A DNA stretch of 64,000 bases from Lacticaseibacillus kribbianus (GTDB lineage: Bacteria > Bacillota > Bacilli > Lactobacillales > Lactobacillaceae): the NCBI RefSeq assembly GCF_020180945.1, contig NZ_JAIPUL010000004.1, forward strand, positions 62,001 through 126,000, written 5' to 3'. Positions 27,870 through 36,377 of the stretch are shown here, in pieces; positions within the stretch are counted from its first letter, which is position 1; each line of letters opens with the position of its first letter. The notes below the pieces were generated by a model. The model worked only from the letters and a program-made list of their open reading frames with translations. It did no database searches and was not told where the DNA came from. A program made the translations under genes and the position numbers.

Positions 27870-28535
27870 CTAAGCGAACAGCGAGCCGACGAAGTAGGTG
27901 ACGGCCATGGTCAGGATGCCGGCGACCACGTTGCGCAGCATCGCCCGGTAGCGGTTGGCGTTGCCCAGCGCCGCGGCCGTGTAGCCGGTCATCGACAGCG
28001 CGACGATTACGGCGAGAATCGTGCCGAGGATGCGGCCGCTCGCCGGCAGCCAGGAGATCGCGGCCATGGGCAGAAGCGAGCCGGTGGGGAAGGCGATCAT
28101 GGACGCCATCGCGGCCGCCACGGCGCTGGTTTTCTCGTGGGGGTCAAAGCCGTAGCGCTCGCGCGTCGCGACGTTGATGCGGTCGGTCGCCAGCATCTCG
28201 CGGGTCGCCTGGGCGGCCAGGTCCGCCGAGATGCCGGTGGCCTCGTACTTCTGCTGGATGAAGGCGACCTCGCCCGCGTAGTCGGTGTCAAGCGCGCGGC
28301 TCTCCTTGATCAGGGCGTTCTTCTCGGCGTCGCGCTGCGCGTTGACCGAGACGTACTCGCCCATGGCCATCGACACGGTGCCGGCCAGCATCCCCGACAG
28401 CCCCGCGAGCAGAATCGCGTGCGTCGAGGTGTTGGCGCCCGCCACCCCGATGACGATCCCCGCGACGGACAGGATGCCGTCGTTGGCGCCCATCACACTG
28501 GCGCGCATGACATTGATCTTCTCAGCTAAGTTCAT
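27870..28535 (-). CDS. VIT/CCC1-family iron/manganese transporter
   Basis: A 221-residue membrane protein of the vacuolar-iron-transporter family, which moves Fe2+ or Mn2+ out of the cytosol. The first helix is NVMRASVMGANDGILSVAGI, and the conserved MAMGEYVSVNAQRDAE follows (around residue 55). The cytoplasmic metal-binding helices (AEKNALIKESRALDTDYAGE and following) come next, and three more membrane helices end the protein. Five membrane segments in total. ATG 28535 follows GTGGAGGCCGAAT; a longer frame to 28604 lacks a ribosome site. The family link to metal balance makes the Fur- and DtxR-type regulators of this window candidate controllers. Confidence 0.88.
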   Translation of the reverse strand: MNLAEKINVMRASVMGANDGILSVAGIVIGVAGANTSTHAILLAGLSGMLAGTVSMAMGEYVSVNAQRDAEKNALIKESRALDTDYAGEVAFIQQKYEATGISADLAAQATREMLATDRINVATRERYGFDPHEKTSAVAAAMASMIAFPTGSLLPMAAISWLPASGRILGTILAVIVALSMTGYTAAALGNANRYRAMLRNVVAGILTMAVTYFVGSLFA

Positions 28536-28719
28536 ATTCGGCCTCCACAATGGAATCGTTCTAAATTCAAAATCAATTGTAACGCGCACTTCCGGCCGCT
28601 GCAAGCGAGTCGGCCGTTAAGGCGGCACGAAAAAAGGTCGGCGACACTACGCGGGCACGCGATGCGGCGAATTTGTAAAATTAGCCGCACCTAACATATC
28701 GTGACGCCGGCGAAAGGGC

Positions 28720-28770
28720 TTGCAGAACCGCCCACTGCTGCCTATACTGTGTATGTCAAACATATACAGT
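28720..28770 (+). promoter_or_regulatory. Promoter and GntR-type operator of the ABC operon
   Basis: TTGCAG (28720-28725), 17 bp, TATACT (28743-28748). Directly overlapping, ACTGTGTATGT and ACATATACAGT (28746-28770) form a 25-bp inverted repeat with one mismatch around CAA. It is a likely site for the YtrA-type repressor encoded at 30916. Confidence 0.8.
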
Positions 28771-28787
28771 AAGGACGGAGGGACACC

Positions 28788-29684
28788 ATGCTCGAACTCA
28801 CAGACGTCACCAAGCGCTTCGGCCAGGCCACGGCCGTCTCGCACCTCGGCTTCACCGTCGCCCCGGGCGAGATCCTGGGGCTGATCGGCCAAAACGGCGC
28901 GGGCAAAACCACCACGTTTCGCATGATCCTGGGTTTTCTACGCCCGACCGCCGGCACCATCACCTGGGCGGGCCGCCCAATCGGGGAGCTGCCACGCACG
29001 GCGCTGGGCTACCTGCCCGAGGAGCGCGGCCTGTACCCCAAGCAGACGGTGCAGGAGCAGGTGCTGTTTTTCGCCGCGCTGCACGGGATGCGGCGCGCCG
29101 CCGCGATGGCCGAGCTGCGCCGGCTGATGGCCGCCTTTGCGGTCAAGGGGAAGCTGACCGACAAGCTGCAGACGCTGTCCAAGGGCAACCAGCAGAAGGT
29201 GCAGCTGATCGCGGCGATCATCCACCGGCCGCGCCTGCTGATTCTCGACGAGCCGTTCTCCGGGCTCGACCCGGTCAACGCCGACCTTTTGATCCAGGGG
29301 GTGCGCGCGCTGCAGGCCACGGGGTGCGCGATCATCTTCTCCAGCCACGACATGCACAACGTGACCGCGCTGTCGGACAAGGTGCTGATGCTCCGCAACG
29401 GCGCGCAGGTGCTGACCGGCACGCAGGCGGAGATTGAAGCCCAGTTCGGCCGCACCCACCTGACCATCGAGTCGCCGCTGACGCAGCAACAGCTCGCGGC
29501 GTTCCCGGGCGTCTTAAAGGTGGTGCCGGACGGCGGTGGGTTCGCCGTCACGCTGGCCGAAGAGGCGGCGGGCAAGGCGATTTTTGAGGCGGCGACCCAG
29601 GACGGCTACATCCCGCGCTTTGCGCAGGAGGCGCCGAGCCTCGAGGCGATTTTCAAGCAGAAAGCGGGTGGCGATCATGTCTAG
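28788..29684 (+). CDS. ABC transporter ATP-binding protein (NatA-like)
   Basis: A 298-residue ATPase. Walker A is GQNGAGKTTT (around residue 37), signature LSKGNQQKVQ (around 131), and Walker B LLILDEPFSGLDP (around 151). An accessory domain at the C terminus (about 215-298) is typical of exporters related to Na+ or drug efflux. The ATG follows AAGGACGGAGGGACACC. The permease start lies 8 bp inside its end, so the pair forms one exporter. First gene of the operon controlled by the operator at 28746. Confidence 0.88.
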   Translation: MLELTDVTKRFGQATAVSHLGFTVAPGEILGLIGQNGAGKTTTFRMILGFLRPTAGTITWAGRPIGELPRTALGYLPEERGLYPKQTVQEQVLFFAALHGMRRAAAMAELRRLMAAFAVKGKLTDKLQTLSKGNQQKVQLIAAIIHRPRLLILDEPFSGLDPVNADLLIQGVRALQATGCAIIFSSHDMHNVTALSDKVLMLRNGAQVLTGTQAEIEAQFGRTHLTIESPLTQQQLAAFPGVLKVVPDGGGFAVTLAEEAAGKAIFEAATQDGYIPRFAQEAPSLEAIFKQKAGGDHV

Positions 29685-30906
29685 CGCATGGGTGGTACTG
29701 AAGCAGACCTACCTCAAGAACGTCAAGAGCGCGGGCTGGCTGAGCCTGGTGCTCGCGCCGCTGGTGGCGGCGCTTGCGGTGGCGGGCATCGCGTACTTTC
29801 TGGTCGGCTCAAGCAAGCCGGCCAAAGTCGCCGTGGTCGGCCCGGCCGAGGCGCGGCAGGCCTTCGTTCAGGCGACGACCAAGGATCAGCGCTACGTGGC
29901 CGTGGCGTCGGCCGCCGCGGCCGAGCAGGCGACGGCGCGCGGAGACTACGACGGCGTCCTGACGCTTCACGGCGGCCGGGCGACGTTGGTGCAGCGCAAG
30001 GGCGGCGAGTCGGTCGACCAGACGCTGGTGGCCGCACAGCTGCGCCAGCTGGCGACCGGTCAGGCCGCCGCGAAGCTGGGACTGTCGGCCAAGCAGGTCG
30101 CCACGCTCCTGGCCACCCCGCAGCTGACGGTCAAGACGGCCAAGGCCAAGGGGGCGGCGCTTGAGACCGACGCTGGCGACACCGAGGGCGGCAGCAACGT
30201 CTTGGCGATCGGGATGGGCTTTTTGCTCTACCTGTTTTTGATGACCTACGGCAGCATCATCGCCCAGGAGATTGCCACGGAGAAGAGCTCGCGCATCGAG
30301 GAGTCGATCCTCTCGGCCATCACCGCCGGCCAGCAGTTCGTGGGCAAAATTCTGGGCATCGCCGCGCTGCTTTTGACGCAGCTGGCGGTCTACGCCGTGG
30401 CCGGTGGTGCGGCCTTTGCACTGCACCCCGAGTGGTGGCGGCAGCTCGCACCGTACCTGAACGGCAGCCAGTCGACTTTGACCATCGCCGCTTTGCTCGC
30501 CGGGTTCCTGCTCGGGGTGCTTCAGTACAGCCTGCTGGCGGCGGCCACCGGCGCCTTGGTGTCGTCGGTCGAGCAGGCCGGCATGGCGCTGATGCCGGTG
30601 ATGATGCTCGCGATGGTCGGCTACATGGCCAGCATCATGGTGCCCAACGGCCAGACCACGGCGATGGCGGTCCTGAGCTACGTGCCGTTCACCGCGCCGA
30701 TGGTGATGCCGGTGCGCGTCGCCGCCGGGCAGGTGGGCCTGACCCAGGCGCTGGTTGCGGGCGGCGTCAACCTGGCGTTTTTGGTCCTGCTTTTCTGGGG
30801 GACCATGGCGCTTTACCGCGTGTCCGTTCTGGTGTACGACCAGCGCGGGCTGCGGGCGGCGCTGTCGCGGGCCATCGGGCTGTTGCGCACGTCACGCGCA
30901 GAGTAG
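29677..30906 (+). CDS. ABC-2 type permease (NatB-like)
   Basis: A 409-residue membrane protein. One N-terminal membrane helix (about 23-42) is followed by a soluble extracytoplasmic domain (about 50-175), then five helices between about 185 and 390 (IGMGFLLYLFLMTYGSIIAQE, AGMALMPVMMLAMVGYMASIM in that region). This is the NatB/ABC2_membrane_3 layout. ATG 29677 overlaps the ATPase stop, with GCGGGTGG upstream. It partners the preceding ATPase. The substrate is unknown; sodium or a drug is possible by family only. Confidence 0.82.
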   Translation: MSSAWVVLKQTYLKNVKSAGWLSLVLAPLVAALAVAGIAYFLVGSSKPAKVAVVGPAEARQAFVQATTKDQRYVAVASAAAAEQATARGDYDGVLTLHGGRATLVQRKGGESVDQTLVAAQLRQLATGQAAAKLGLSAKQVATLLATPQLTVKTAKAKGAALETDAGDTEGGSNVLAIGMGFLLYLFLMTYGSIIAQEIATEKSSRIEESILSAITAGQQFVGKILGIAALLLTQLAVYAVAGGAAFALHPEWWRQLAPYLNGSQSTLTIAALLAGFLLGVLQYSLLAAATGALVSSVEQAGMALMPVMMLAMVGYMASIMVPNGQTTAMAVLSYVPFTAPMVMPVRVAAGQVGLTQALVAGGVNLAFLVLLFWGTMALYRVSVLVYDQRGLRAALSRAIGLLRTSRAE

Positions 30907-30915
30907 GAGGCAAGC

Positions 30916-31302
30916 ATGGACATTACGATTTCCAATCAGGCCGGCTCGCCCATTTACGAGCAGATCGAAGACCAGATCAAGGCGGCCATCCTGACCGGCG
31001 CGGTGGCGGCGGGCACGCAGCTGCCGTCGATCCGGGCGCTGGCGCGGGACCTGCACATCAGCGTGATCACCACGACCCGCGCCTACCGGGAGCTTGAGGC
31101 GGCCGGCTTCATCGATACGGTGCCGGGCAAGGGGGCCTTCGTGCGCGCCCAGGACCCGGCGTTGATTCACGAGCAGGGGCTCGCGCGCGTCGAGGCGCAC
31201 CTGCAGGCGGCCATCGACGATGCGGCGCTGGCGCGGGTGCCGGCGGCGACCTTGCACGAGATGCTTGACGACTTACTGAAAGCGGGGGACGACCATGACT
31301 GA
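30916..31302 (+). CDS. GntR-family regulator, YtrA subfamily
   Basis: A 128-residue protein with an N-terminal GntR winged helix (residues 1-75; PIYEQIEDQIKAAILTGAV, LPSIRALARDLHIS, TTTRAYRELEAAGFI, PGKGAFV). The short C-terminal helical tail is typical of YtrA, which lacks a large effector domain. YtrA proteins repress their own ABC-transporter operon and often respond to cell-wall stress. The position inside the operon and the ACTGTGTATGT-type palindrome at its promoter support autoregulation. The ATG follows AGTAGGAGGCAAGC. Its stop overlaps the next ATPase gene. Confidence 0.9.
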   Translation: MDITISNQAGSPIYEQIEDQIKAAILTGAVAAGTQLPSIRALARDLHISVITTTRAYRELEAAGFIDTVPGKGAFVRAQDPALIHEQGLARVEAHLQAAIDDAALARVPAATLHEMLDDLLKAGDDHD

Positions 31303-32164
31303 TCTGATTGCGGTGCAAGGACTTGAGGTGGTGCGGCGCGACTTTGCGCTGAGGCCTTTCGACCTGCGGCTGCCGGCCGGCTACATCATGGGGCTGGTCG
31401 GGGCCAACGGTGCGGGCAAAACGACGCTGCTCAAGGCGCTCCTGGGCCTGGTGCCGGCAAGCGCCGGCAGGATTGCGGTGCTGGGGCGGCCGGTGGCGGA
31501 CCCGAGCGCCCGCGCGGCCATCGGCGTGGTGCTGGACCAGACACTGTTCGGCGAGACGTGGCTTGCGCCCGAGATCGGCCGGGCCTACGCCGCCGGTTAC
31601 CCGGGCTTCGACCTGCCCGGCTTCATGCGCCGGCTGGACCGGCTGGCGGTGCCGCTGAAGACGCGCTTTCAGCGCATGTCGCGCGGCACCAAGGTCAAGC
31701 TGCAGCTGGCCGCGGCGATGAGCCACGGCGCCAAGCTGCTTTTGCTCGACGAGCCGACCGCGGGGCTTGACGCCGCGACGCGCGCCGACCTGATGAGTGA
31801 GCTGCAGGACTTCATCGCAGGCGGCGACGCGAGTGTGCTGATCTCGACGCACATCACGGCGGACATCGAAGACATCGTCGACTACCTGGCCTACCTGAAT
31901 CACGGGCAGCTGCGCTTCGCCGGCGAGCGCGATGAATTTCTCGCCGCGTACCGCCAGGTGGCGGGCGGCTCGGCCAGTCTGACGCCTGAAGTGCGCGAGG
32001 CGGCGCTTGGGCTGAGCGAGACCGCCGTGGGGTGGACGGCGGTGCTGCCGGTCGATGCGGCGGAGGCGCTTGAGGGCGTCACGTGCGCGCCGGTCGGGCT
32101 GGACGCGCTGATGGTGGCGCTGGAACGCGGAGGACAAGCGAATGAAAACAGTGTTGAAAATTAG
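31295..32164 (+). CDS. ABC transporter ATP-binding protein (YtrB-like)
   Basis: A 289-residue ATPase. Walker A is GANGAGKTTL (around residue 38), the degenerate signature MSRGTKVKLQLA (around 129), and Walker B LLLLDEPTAGLD (around 150). The switch histidine is in ISTHIT. A C-terminal extension of about 75 residues follows. It overlaps the regulator gene by 8 bp at the start and the following membrane gene by 23 bp at the end, so GntR, ATPase and permease are one coupled unit. Close to the YtrB type found next to YtrA. Confidence 0.87.
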   Translation: MTDLIAVQGLEVVRRDFALRPFDLRLPAGYIMGLVGANGAGKTTLLKALLGLVPASAGRIAVLGRPVADPSARAAIGVVLDQTLFGETWLAPEIGRAYAAGYPGFDLPGFMRRLDRLAVPLKTRFQRMSRGTKVKLQLAAAMSHGAKLLLLDEPTAGLDAATRADLMSELQDFIAGGDASVLISTHITADIEDIVDYLAYLNHGQLRFAGERDEFLAAYRQVAGGSASLTPEVREAALGLSETAVGWTAVLPVDAAEALEGVTCAPVGLDALMVALERGGQANENSVEN

Positions 32165-32756
32165 CTGGATGAGCATGGGCATGGGCTGGACCGGGTGGCT
32201 GCTGTGGGGGGCGATGCTCGTGGTGGCACTGACCATTCAGCCGATGTTCGCGGCGATGAGCGGCGGCATCTTCGGTGGGACGGCGATCATCGCCTTCATG
32301 CCCTTGATCGTCAACGGCCAGCACGGCCTCAAGGCGCTGCTCGCGCTGTTCCCGCTGGCTCGCCGCACCGTGGTGGCCGGGCTTTACGCCTTCGGGCTGC
32401 TGGCCGGCGGCGTGTGCGTGCTGATGCAGGCCGCCCTGATTGGGCTGGGGCAGCTGCGCTTCGCCGAACCCGTGCTGCCGGGCAAGTCGGTGTGGCTGGT
32501 GGTCTGGCTGCTGGTGACCTTCTGGCTGCTGCTGCTCGGGCTGGGGCTGCCGGCGGTGATTCGCCTGGGCGACCGTTGGCCGGTGGCCGGGCTGTTCGTG
32601 CCGATCGGGCTGATCTTCGTGCTGGGCATCGTCCTCCTGATGGTGGTGCAACTGGCGGGCGCCTTAGCGATGGGCCTGACCACGCTTGCGGCCGCGGTGC
32701 TGTGCGCCGCCTCCTTCCCGCTCAGCGTGCGGTGGTATCAGCGCTTGCATTTGTGA
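32142..32756 (+). CDS. ABC-2 type membrane protein
   Basis: A 204-residue, very hydrophobic protein with six predicted membrane segments (about 16-36, 42-58, 76-98, 112-132, 142-165, 172-192). It resembles the small ABC2_membrane_5-type permeases that pair with YtrB-like ATPases. ATG 32142 lies inside the end of the ATPase gene, behind GCGGAGGACAAGCG. It is the last gene of the operon. The tyrS promoter begins within its final codons, and no separate terminator was seen. Confidence 0.78.
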   Translation: MKTVLKISWMSMGMGWTGWLLWGAMLVVALTIQPMFAAMSGGIFGGTAIIAFMPLIVNGQHGLKALLALFPLARRTVVAGLYAFGLLAGGVCVLMQAALIGLGQLRFAEPVLPGKSVWLVVWLLVTFWLLLLGLGLPAVIRLGDRWPVAGLFVPIGLIFVLGIVLLMVVQLAGALAMGLTTLAAAVLCAASFPLSVRWYQRLHL

Positions 32757-32772
32757 GCCGGCGTGATAGACT
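32745..32772 (+). promoter_or_regulatory. Promoter of the tyrS leader
   Basis: TTGCAT (32745-32750), 16 bp, TGA-TAGACT (32767-32772). It overlaps the end of the upstream permease gene. Confidence 0.6.
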
Positions 32773-32779
32773 GGAGCTA

Positions 32780-32994
32780 ATAGCCAAAAGAGTTCCAGTA
32801 GGGGCCCTGCGCGGTTTCAGAAAGTCGGCGATTGATGCGAGCCGGCCCGCGCCTGGTCCTGAATTACACCTCTTGCAGTCCTGGCGATTCGGGCGATGCC
32901 GTTACCCATTCAAAGTGATGACACAGTCATAATTTGGGTGGTACCGCGGTGATAATCGTCCCTGATCAATTCGTTGATTAGGGGCGATTTTTTT
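32780..32994 (+). promoter_or_regulatory. T-box riboswitch leader of tyrS
   Basis: The T-box core GGGTGGTACCGCGG is at 32936-32949. The candidate Tyr specifier TAC (32865-32867) sits in GAATTACACC, the usual sequence setting. The terminator is AATCGTCCCTGATCAA with its complement and seven T (32954-32994). Uncharged tRNA-Tyr should favour antitermination. Confidence 0.92.
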
Positions 32995-33035
32995 GCCCAC
33001 CGGCACTTTTTTGGCACAACTAGGGAGGAAACAAC

Positions 33036-34295
33036 ATGACCGAAAACATTCTCGACGAGCTCGCCTGGCGCGGCGCGCTCAACCAGATGACCGATGAGGA
33101 AGGTCTGCGCAAGCTGACCGAAGACAAGCACGTCGGCATCTACGCCGGCACCGACCCGACCGGCGACTCGCTGCACGTCGGGCACCTGATTCCGTTCATG
33201 ATTCTCAAGCGCTTCCAGCTGATGGGGCACAAGCCGGTGATCCTGATCGGCGGCGGCACGGGCTCGATCGGCGATCCGTCCGGGCGCAACTCCGAGCGGG
33301 TGCTTCAGACCATGGAGACCATCGAGCACAACAAAAAGGCGCTGACGGCGCAGATGGAGCGGATGTTTGGCACCGAGAACTTCCGCATCGTCGACAACTA
33401 CAGCTGGCTGTCCAAGATGTCCATGCTGGACTTCCTGCGCGACTACGGGAAGATTTTCCCCGTCAACCAGATGCTGGCCAAGGAGGTCGTCGCGTCCCGG
33501 CTTGAAAACGGCATCTCCTTCACCGAGTTCACCTACCAGATCCTGCAGGCCGTCGACTTCCTGCACCTGCTGCAGCACGAGGACGTGCAGGTGCAGCTCG
33601 GCGGTGCCGACCAGTGGGGCAACATCACCGCCGGCATCGACCTGATCCACAAGGTCGAGGGCTCGGACGCCAAGGCGTACGGCCTGACCAACCCGCTGAT
33701 GCTCAAGGCCGACGGCACCAAATTCGGCAAGTCCGCCGGCGGCGCCGTCTGGCTGGACCCGGAGAAAACCAGCCCGTACGAGTTCTACCAGTTCTGGTTC
33801 AACCAGGACGACGCGGACGTCGAGCGCTTCTTGAAGTTCTTCACCTTCCTGAGCCGCGATGAGATCGCGCAGCTGGTCGAGGCGACCAAGACCCACCCCG
33901 AACGCCGCGAGGCCCAGCGCCGCCTGGCCCAGGAGGTCACGGCCTTCGTGCACGGCCAGCAGGCGGTCAAAGAGGCCGAGGCGATCTCCGCCGCGCTGTT
34001 CTCCGGTGACGTGCAGGACCTGACCGCCGCCGAGATCAAGCAGGGCTTCAAGCAGTTCCCGAGCGCCACGGCGCCGCGCACCCCGGAGAACATCGTGACC
34101 TGGCTGGTCGACACCACCAAGATTGAGGCCAGCCGCCGCCAGGCCAGAGAGGACGTCCAAAACGGCGCAATCTCGATCAACGGCGAAAAGCAGCGCGACG
34201 TCGACTTCGTGGTCGACCCGAGCGCCCACTTCGACGGCCAGTACGTGATCGTTCGCCGCGGCAAGAAGAAGTACTTCCTGGTGCACATCCAGTAG
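33036..34295 (+). CDS. tyrS: Tyrosyl-tRNA synthetase
   Basis: A 419-residue class I synthetase. The HIGH-type motif is HVGHLIPFM (around residue 48), the tyrosine-binding stretch TYQILQAVDFLHLL is near 168, and the KMSKS-type loop is KFGKSAGGAVWL (around 229). A C-terminal S4 RNA-binding domain (about 350-412; REDVQNGAISINGEKQ) binds the long variable arm of tRNA-Tyr. The ATG follows CTAGGGAGGAAACAAC. Expression is governed by the T-box leader upstream. No obvious strong terminator follows within the 60 bp inspected. Confidence 0.97.
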   Translation: MTENILDELAWRGALNQMTDEEGLRKLTEDKHVGIYAGTDPTGDSLHVGHLIPFMILKRFQLMGHKPVILIGGGTGSIGDPSGRNSERVLQTMETIEHNKKALTAQMERMFGTENFRIVDNYSWLSKMSMLDFLRDYGKIFPVNQMLAKEVVASRLENGISFTEFTYQILQAVDFLHLLQHEDVQVQLGGADQWGNITAGIDLIHKVEGSDAKAYGLTNPLMLKADGTKFGKSAGGAVWLDPEKTSPYEFYQFWFNQDDADVERFLKFFTFLSRDEIAQLVEATKTHPERREAQRRLAQEVTAFVHGQQAVKEAEAISAALFSGDVQDLTAAEIKQGFKQFPSATAPRTPENIVTWLVDTTKIEASRRQAREDVQNGAISINGEKQRDVDFVVDPSAHFDGQYVIVRRGKKKYFLVHIQ

Positions 34296-34333
34296 GTTCT
34301 CGCACCCAGCGACCCGCCGCCGCGCGGGGCACT

Positions 34334-34356
34334 TGTCACAACCGGTGACAGCGGCC
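34334..34356 (+). promoter_or_regulatory. TGTCAC/GTGACA inverted repeat
   Basis: TGTCAC (34334-34339) and GTGACA (34345-34350) form a short palindrome. The segment CGGTGACAGCGGCC (34343-34356) is identical to 12423-12436. It lies about 30 bp upstream of an extended -10 at 34386-34394 (TGT-TATACT), which probably serves the gene at 34423. Confidence 0.4.
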
Positions 34357-34422
34357 GTTATTGGCTGGCAGCGTTATTCCCGCGATGTTATACTGAACGA
34401 AACGACTGTGGGGGGTGGCGTG

Positions 34423-34770
34423 ATGCCATACAGTGTGATCGGAGCCAGTTATCAGAATCAGTCCCTGGCGGTGTTTTACGCGGGGCTGGACCAGGAGCCG
34501 CTTTTGAGCTTCGAGGCGGCGACGCAAAAGGCACTGCACCTGCTGACCGGCGAGCTGGCCGCAAGCCCCTTGCCGGACCTGCACGCGCTGACCGACGAGA
34601 TCTTCACGGTGCTGGCTCAGTCGCCGGCGGACCTCGGGGCTTTGGCCGATGCGACCGGGCCGCAGCTGTCAGTGTCGTGGTTCGCGGACGATCATTTCGT
34701 CATCGCGGTGATGGATGAGACCGAGACCTACCAGCTCCACGTCGAGGTGGTGCCGGTTCAGGGCAGCTGA
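34423..34770 (+). CDS. Unknown small acidic protein
   Basis: A 115-residue protein with no recognised family, signal peptide or membrane helix. It is acidic (many Asp and Glu) and begins MPYSVIGASYQNQSLAVFYA. The start at ATG 34423 follows GGGGGGTGG; an in-frame GTG precedes it directly. The TGT-TATACT promoter is 29 bp upstream and a strong terminator follows, so it is a single-gene transcript. The good expression signals support a real gene. No function is proposed. Confidence 0.65.
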   Translation: MPYSVIGASYQNQSLAVFYAGLDQEPLLSFEAATQKALHLLTGELAASPLPDLHALTDEIFTVLAQSPADLGALADATGPQLSVSWFADDHFVIAVMDETETYQLHVEVVPVQGS

Positions 34771-34779
34771 TCTGGTCGA

Positions 34780-34834
34780 GGCGTTCGCCGCGCATTTTCC
34801 CGAACTCGGGGGGTGTGCGGCGGACGCCTTTTTT
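34780..34834 (+). terminator. Terminator after the small acidic protein gene
   Basis: GGCGTTCGCCGC pairs with GCGGCGGACGCC around a long loop, then six T. Between 34835 and 35000 nothing else is recognised except a GTGACAGGGTGAAA stretch. Confidence 0.8.
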
Positions 34835-35001
34835 GTGTGGTCACACCGTGCTTGCAGAAACCACGGTCACATTATTCAAAACCAAATCATTTATTGTGAC
34901 GGGAAAGCGTGTTCATGAGACGGCCGGTGGCGGCGGGCACCCCGCGTCGTGACAGGGTGAAACCCCGCTGGCACGCATTCGACTCGGTTTGTTAACTCCG
35001 T

Positions 35002-35034
35002 TGTAACAACCCTGTAATGTTCACTTGCTATACT
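35002..35034 (+). promoter_or_regulatory. WalR-type box and extended -10 of the NlpC/P60 gene
   Basis: TGTAAC-N5-TGTAAT (35002-35018) matches the WalR/VicR direct repeat TGTWAH-N5-TGTWAH. A further TGTTAA half-site is at 34990. The -10 is TGC-TATACT (35026-35034) with no good -35, which fits an activator-dependent promoter. Confidence 0.75.
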
Positions 35035-35067
35035 GCATAACAGTGAGTAAGAGGAGTGTGTGAACAC

Positions 35068-36273
35068 ATGAAGTTATCGAAGTCATTAACCCTGATCGCC
35101 CTGGCCGGCCTGATCGTCGCCGGCAGTTTCAGCACCGGTGCCACGGTCCAAGCCGACAGCGTCTCCGATGCCAAGTCCGCCCTGACCAGCAAGAAGGGCG
35201 AAGGCGCCAAGCTTCTGGCCGACCTGCAAAAGGCCGAGGCCAACGTCGCCAAGATTGACAACCAGGTTTCAGACAAGACCATCGCCATCGACAAGGCCAA
35301 GGCCAGCGTTGCCGCCACTGCCAAGGTGATCGCCGGCTACGACACCAAGATTGACAAGCAGACCCAAGAGGTTGCAAGTCGCAAGGCCGTCCTGAAGAAG
35401 CAGCTGATTTCCCTGCAGAAGAAGGTCGGCGACTCCGCCACCGGTAACATCTACCTGGACTTCCTGCTCAACGCCCACGACCTGTCCGACCTCGTGTCCC
35501 GCGGCATGACCGTCAACAAGCTCAACCAGGCCAACAAGGACGCGCTGGACGCGGTCAAGGAAGCCAAGGCCAAGGTTGCCGCGCTCAAGGCCGACCAGGT
35601 CGCCAAGAAGACCGAGCTGATCGCCACCGAAAACCAGCTGGTGACCGACAAGCAGGACCTGATCAAGCTTCAGGCCACGGCTAAGAAGCAATCCGCCGCG
35701 CTTGACAAGAAGCTGGCGGACAACAAGGACGAAATCGCCGCGCTTCAGACCAAGCTGAACACCGCCCAGGCCCAGGCCGCCGTGCTTCGCGCGGCCGCAG
35801 CCAAGGCGGCCACCACCGCCCGCACAACGTCGACGGTCGCGAAGGCCACCGTCACCACTACGGTCAAAAAGGCCGCAACACCGGCCGCGCCGGCCGCCAA
35901 CGTCACCGGCTCCCACAGCACCGGCAGCTACGGCAGCATGGTTTCCGCCGCGCTGGGTATGACCGGTCACCCGTACGTGTACGGTGGGGCGTCTCCTGCC
36001 GGCTTCGACTGCTCCGGGCTCACGATGTGGGCCGCCGCCCAGGTTGGCATCTCCCTGCCGCACAACGCGCAGGCGCAGTCCGGCTACGGCTCTGAGGTCT
36101 CCCTCAGCGCCCTGCAGCCCGGCGACCTCCTGTTCTTCGGCTCCCGTGGTTCCGTCTACCACGTCGCCCTTTACATCGGCGGCGGCCAGTACGTCCACGC
36201 GCCGCGTCCGGGCGAACCAGTTCTGGTCGCACCGATCACCGGCTTCACGCCAAGCTTCGCGCGTCGCCTGTAG
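35068..36273 (+). CDS. Secreted NlpC/P60 peptidoglycan endopeptidase
   Basis: A 401-residue secreted wall hydrolase. A signal peptide (residues 1-29, ending TVQA-DS) is followed by a long coiled-coil region (about 32-235) with heptad-like Lys, Ala and Leu. Next is an Ala/Thr-rich linker (about 236-285) and a C-terminal NlpC/P60 domain with catalytic GFDCSGL (around 311), VYHVALYIGG (around 362) and VHAPRPGEPV. It resembles the p75/p40-type hydrolases of lactobacilli that cleave within stem peptides. ATG 35068 gives a clean signal peptide. A WalR-type box upstream links it to cell-wall homeostasis. Confidence 0.93.
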   Translation: MKLSKSLTLIALAGLIVAGSFSTGATVQADSVSDAKSALTSKKGEGAKLLADLQKAEANVAKIDNQVSDKTIAIDKAKASVAATAKVIAGYDTKIDKQTQEVASRKAVLKKQLISLQKKVGDSATGNIYLDFLLNAHDLSDLVSRGMTVNKLNQANKDALDAVKEAKAKVAALKADQVAKKTELIATENQLVTDKQDLIKLQATAKKQSAALDKKLADNKDEIAALQTKLNTAQAQAAVLRAAAAKAATTARTTSTVAKATVTTTVKKAATPAAPAANVTGSHSTGSYGSMVSAALGMTGHPYVYGGASPAGFDCSGLTMWAAAQVGISLPHNAQAQSGYGSEVSLSALQPGDLLFFGSRGSVYHVALYIGGGQYVHAPRPGEPVLVAPITGFTPSFARRL

Positions 36274-36295
36274 CATCAACTCACACACTCACAAG

Positions 36296-36328
36296 TGAAC
36301 GCCTGCCTGGCAGGCGTTTTTATTTTCC
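36296..36328 (+). terminator. Terminator after the NlpC/P60 gene
   Basis: GAACGCCTGCC/GGCAGGCGTTT, then a T-rich tail. Confidence 0.9.
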
Positions 36329-36336
36329 CCGTCGCA

Positions 36337-36345
36337 TGCTACAAT
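36337..36345 (+). promoter_or_regulatory. Extended -10 of the guanylate-kinase-like gene
   Basis: TGC-TACAAT lies 32 bp before the GTG start. The -35 is poor. Confidence 0.55.
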
Positions 36346-36377
36346 CGACACAACGCTAAAGATTCGAGGATGGGATT

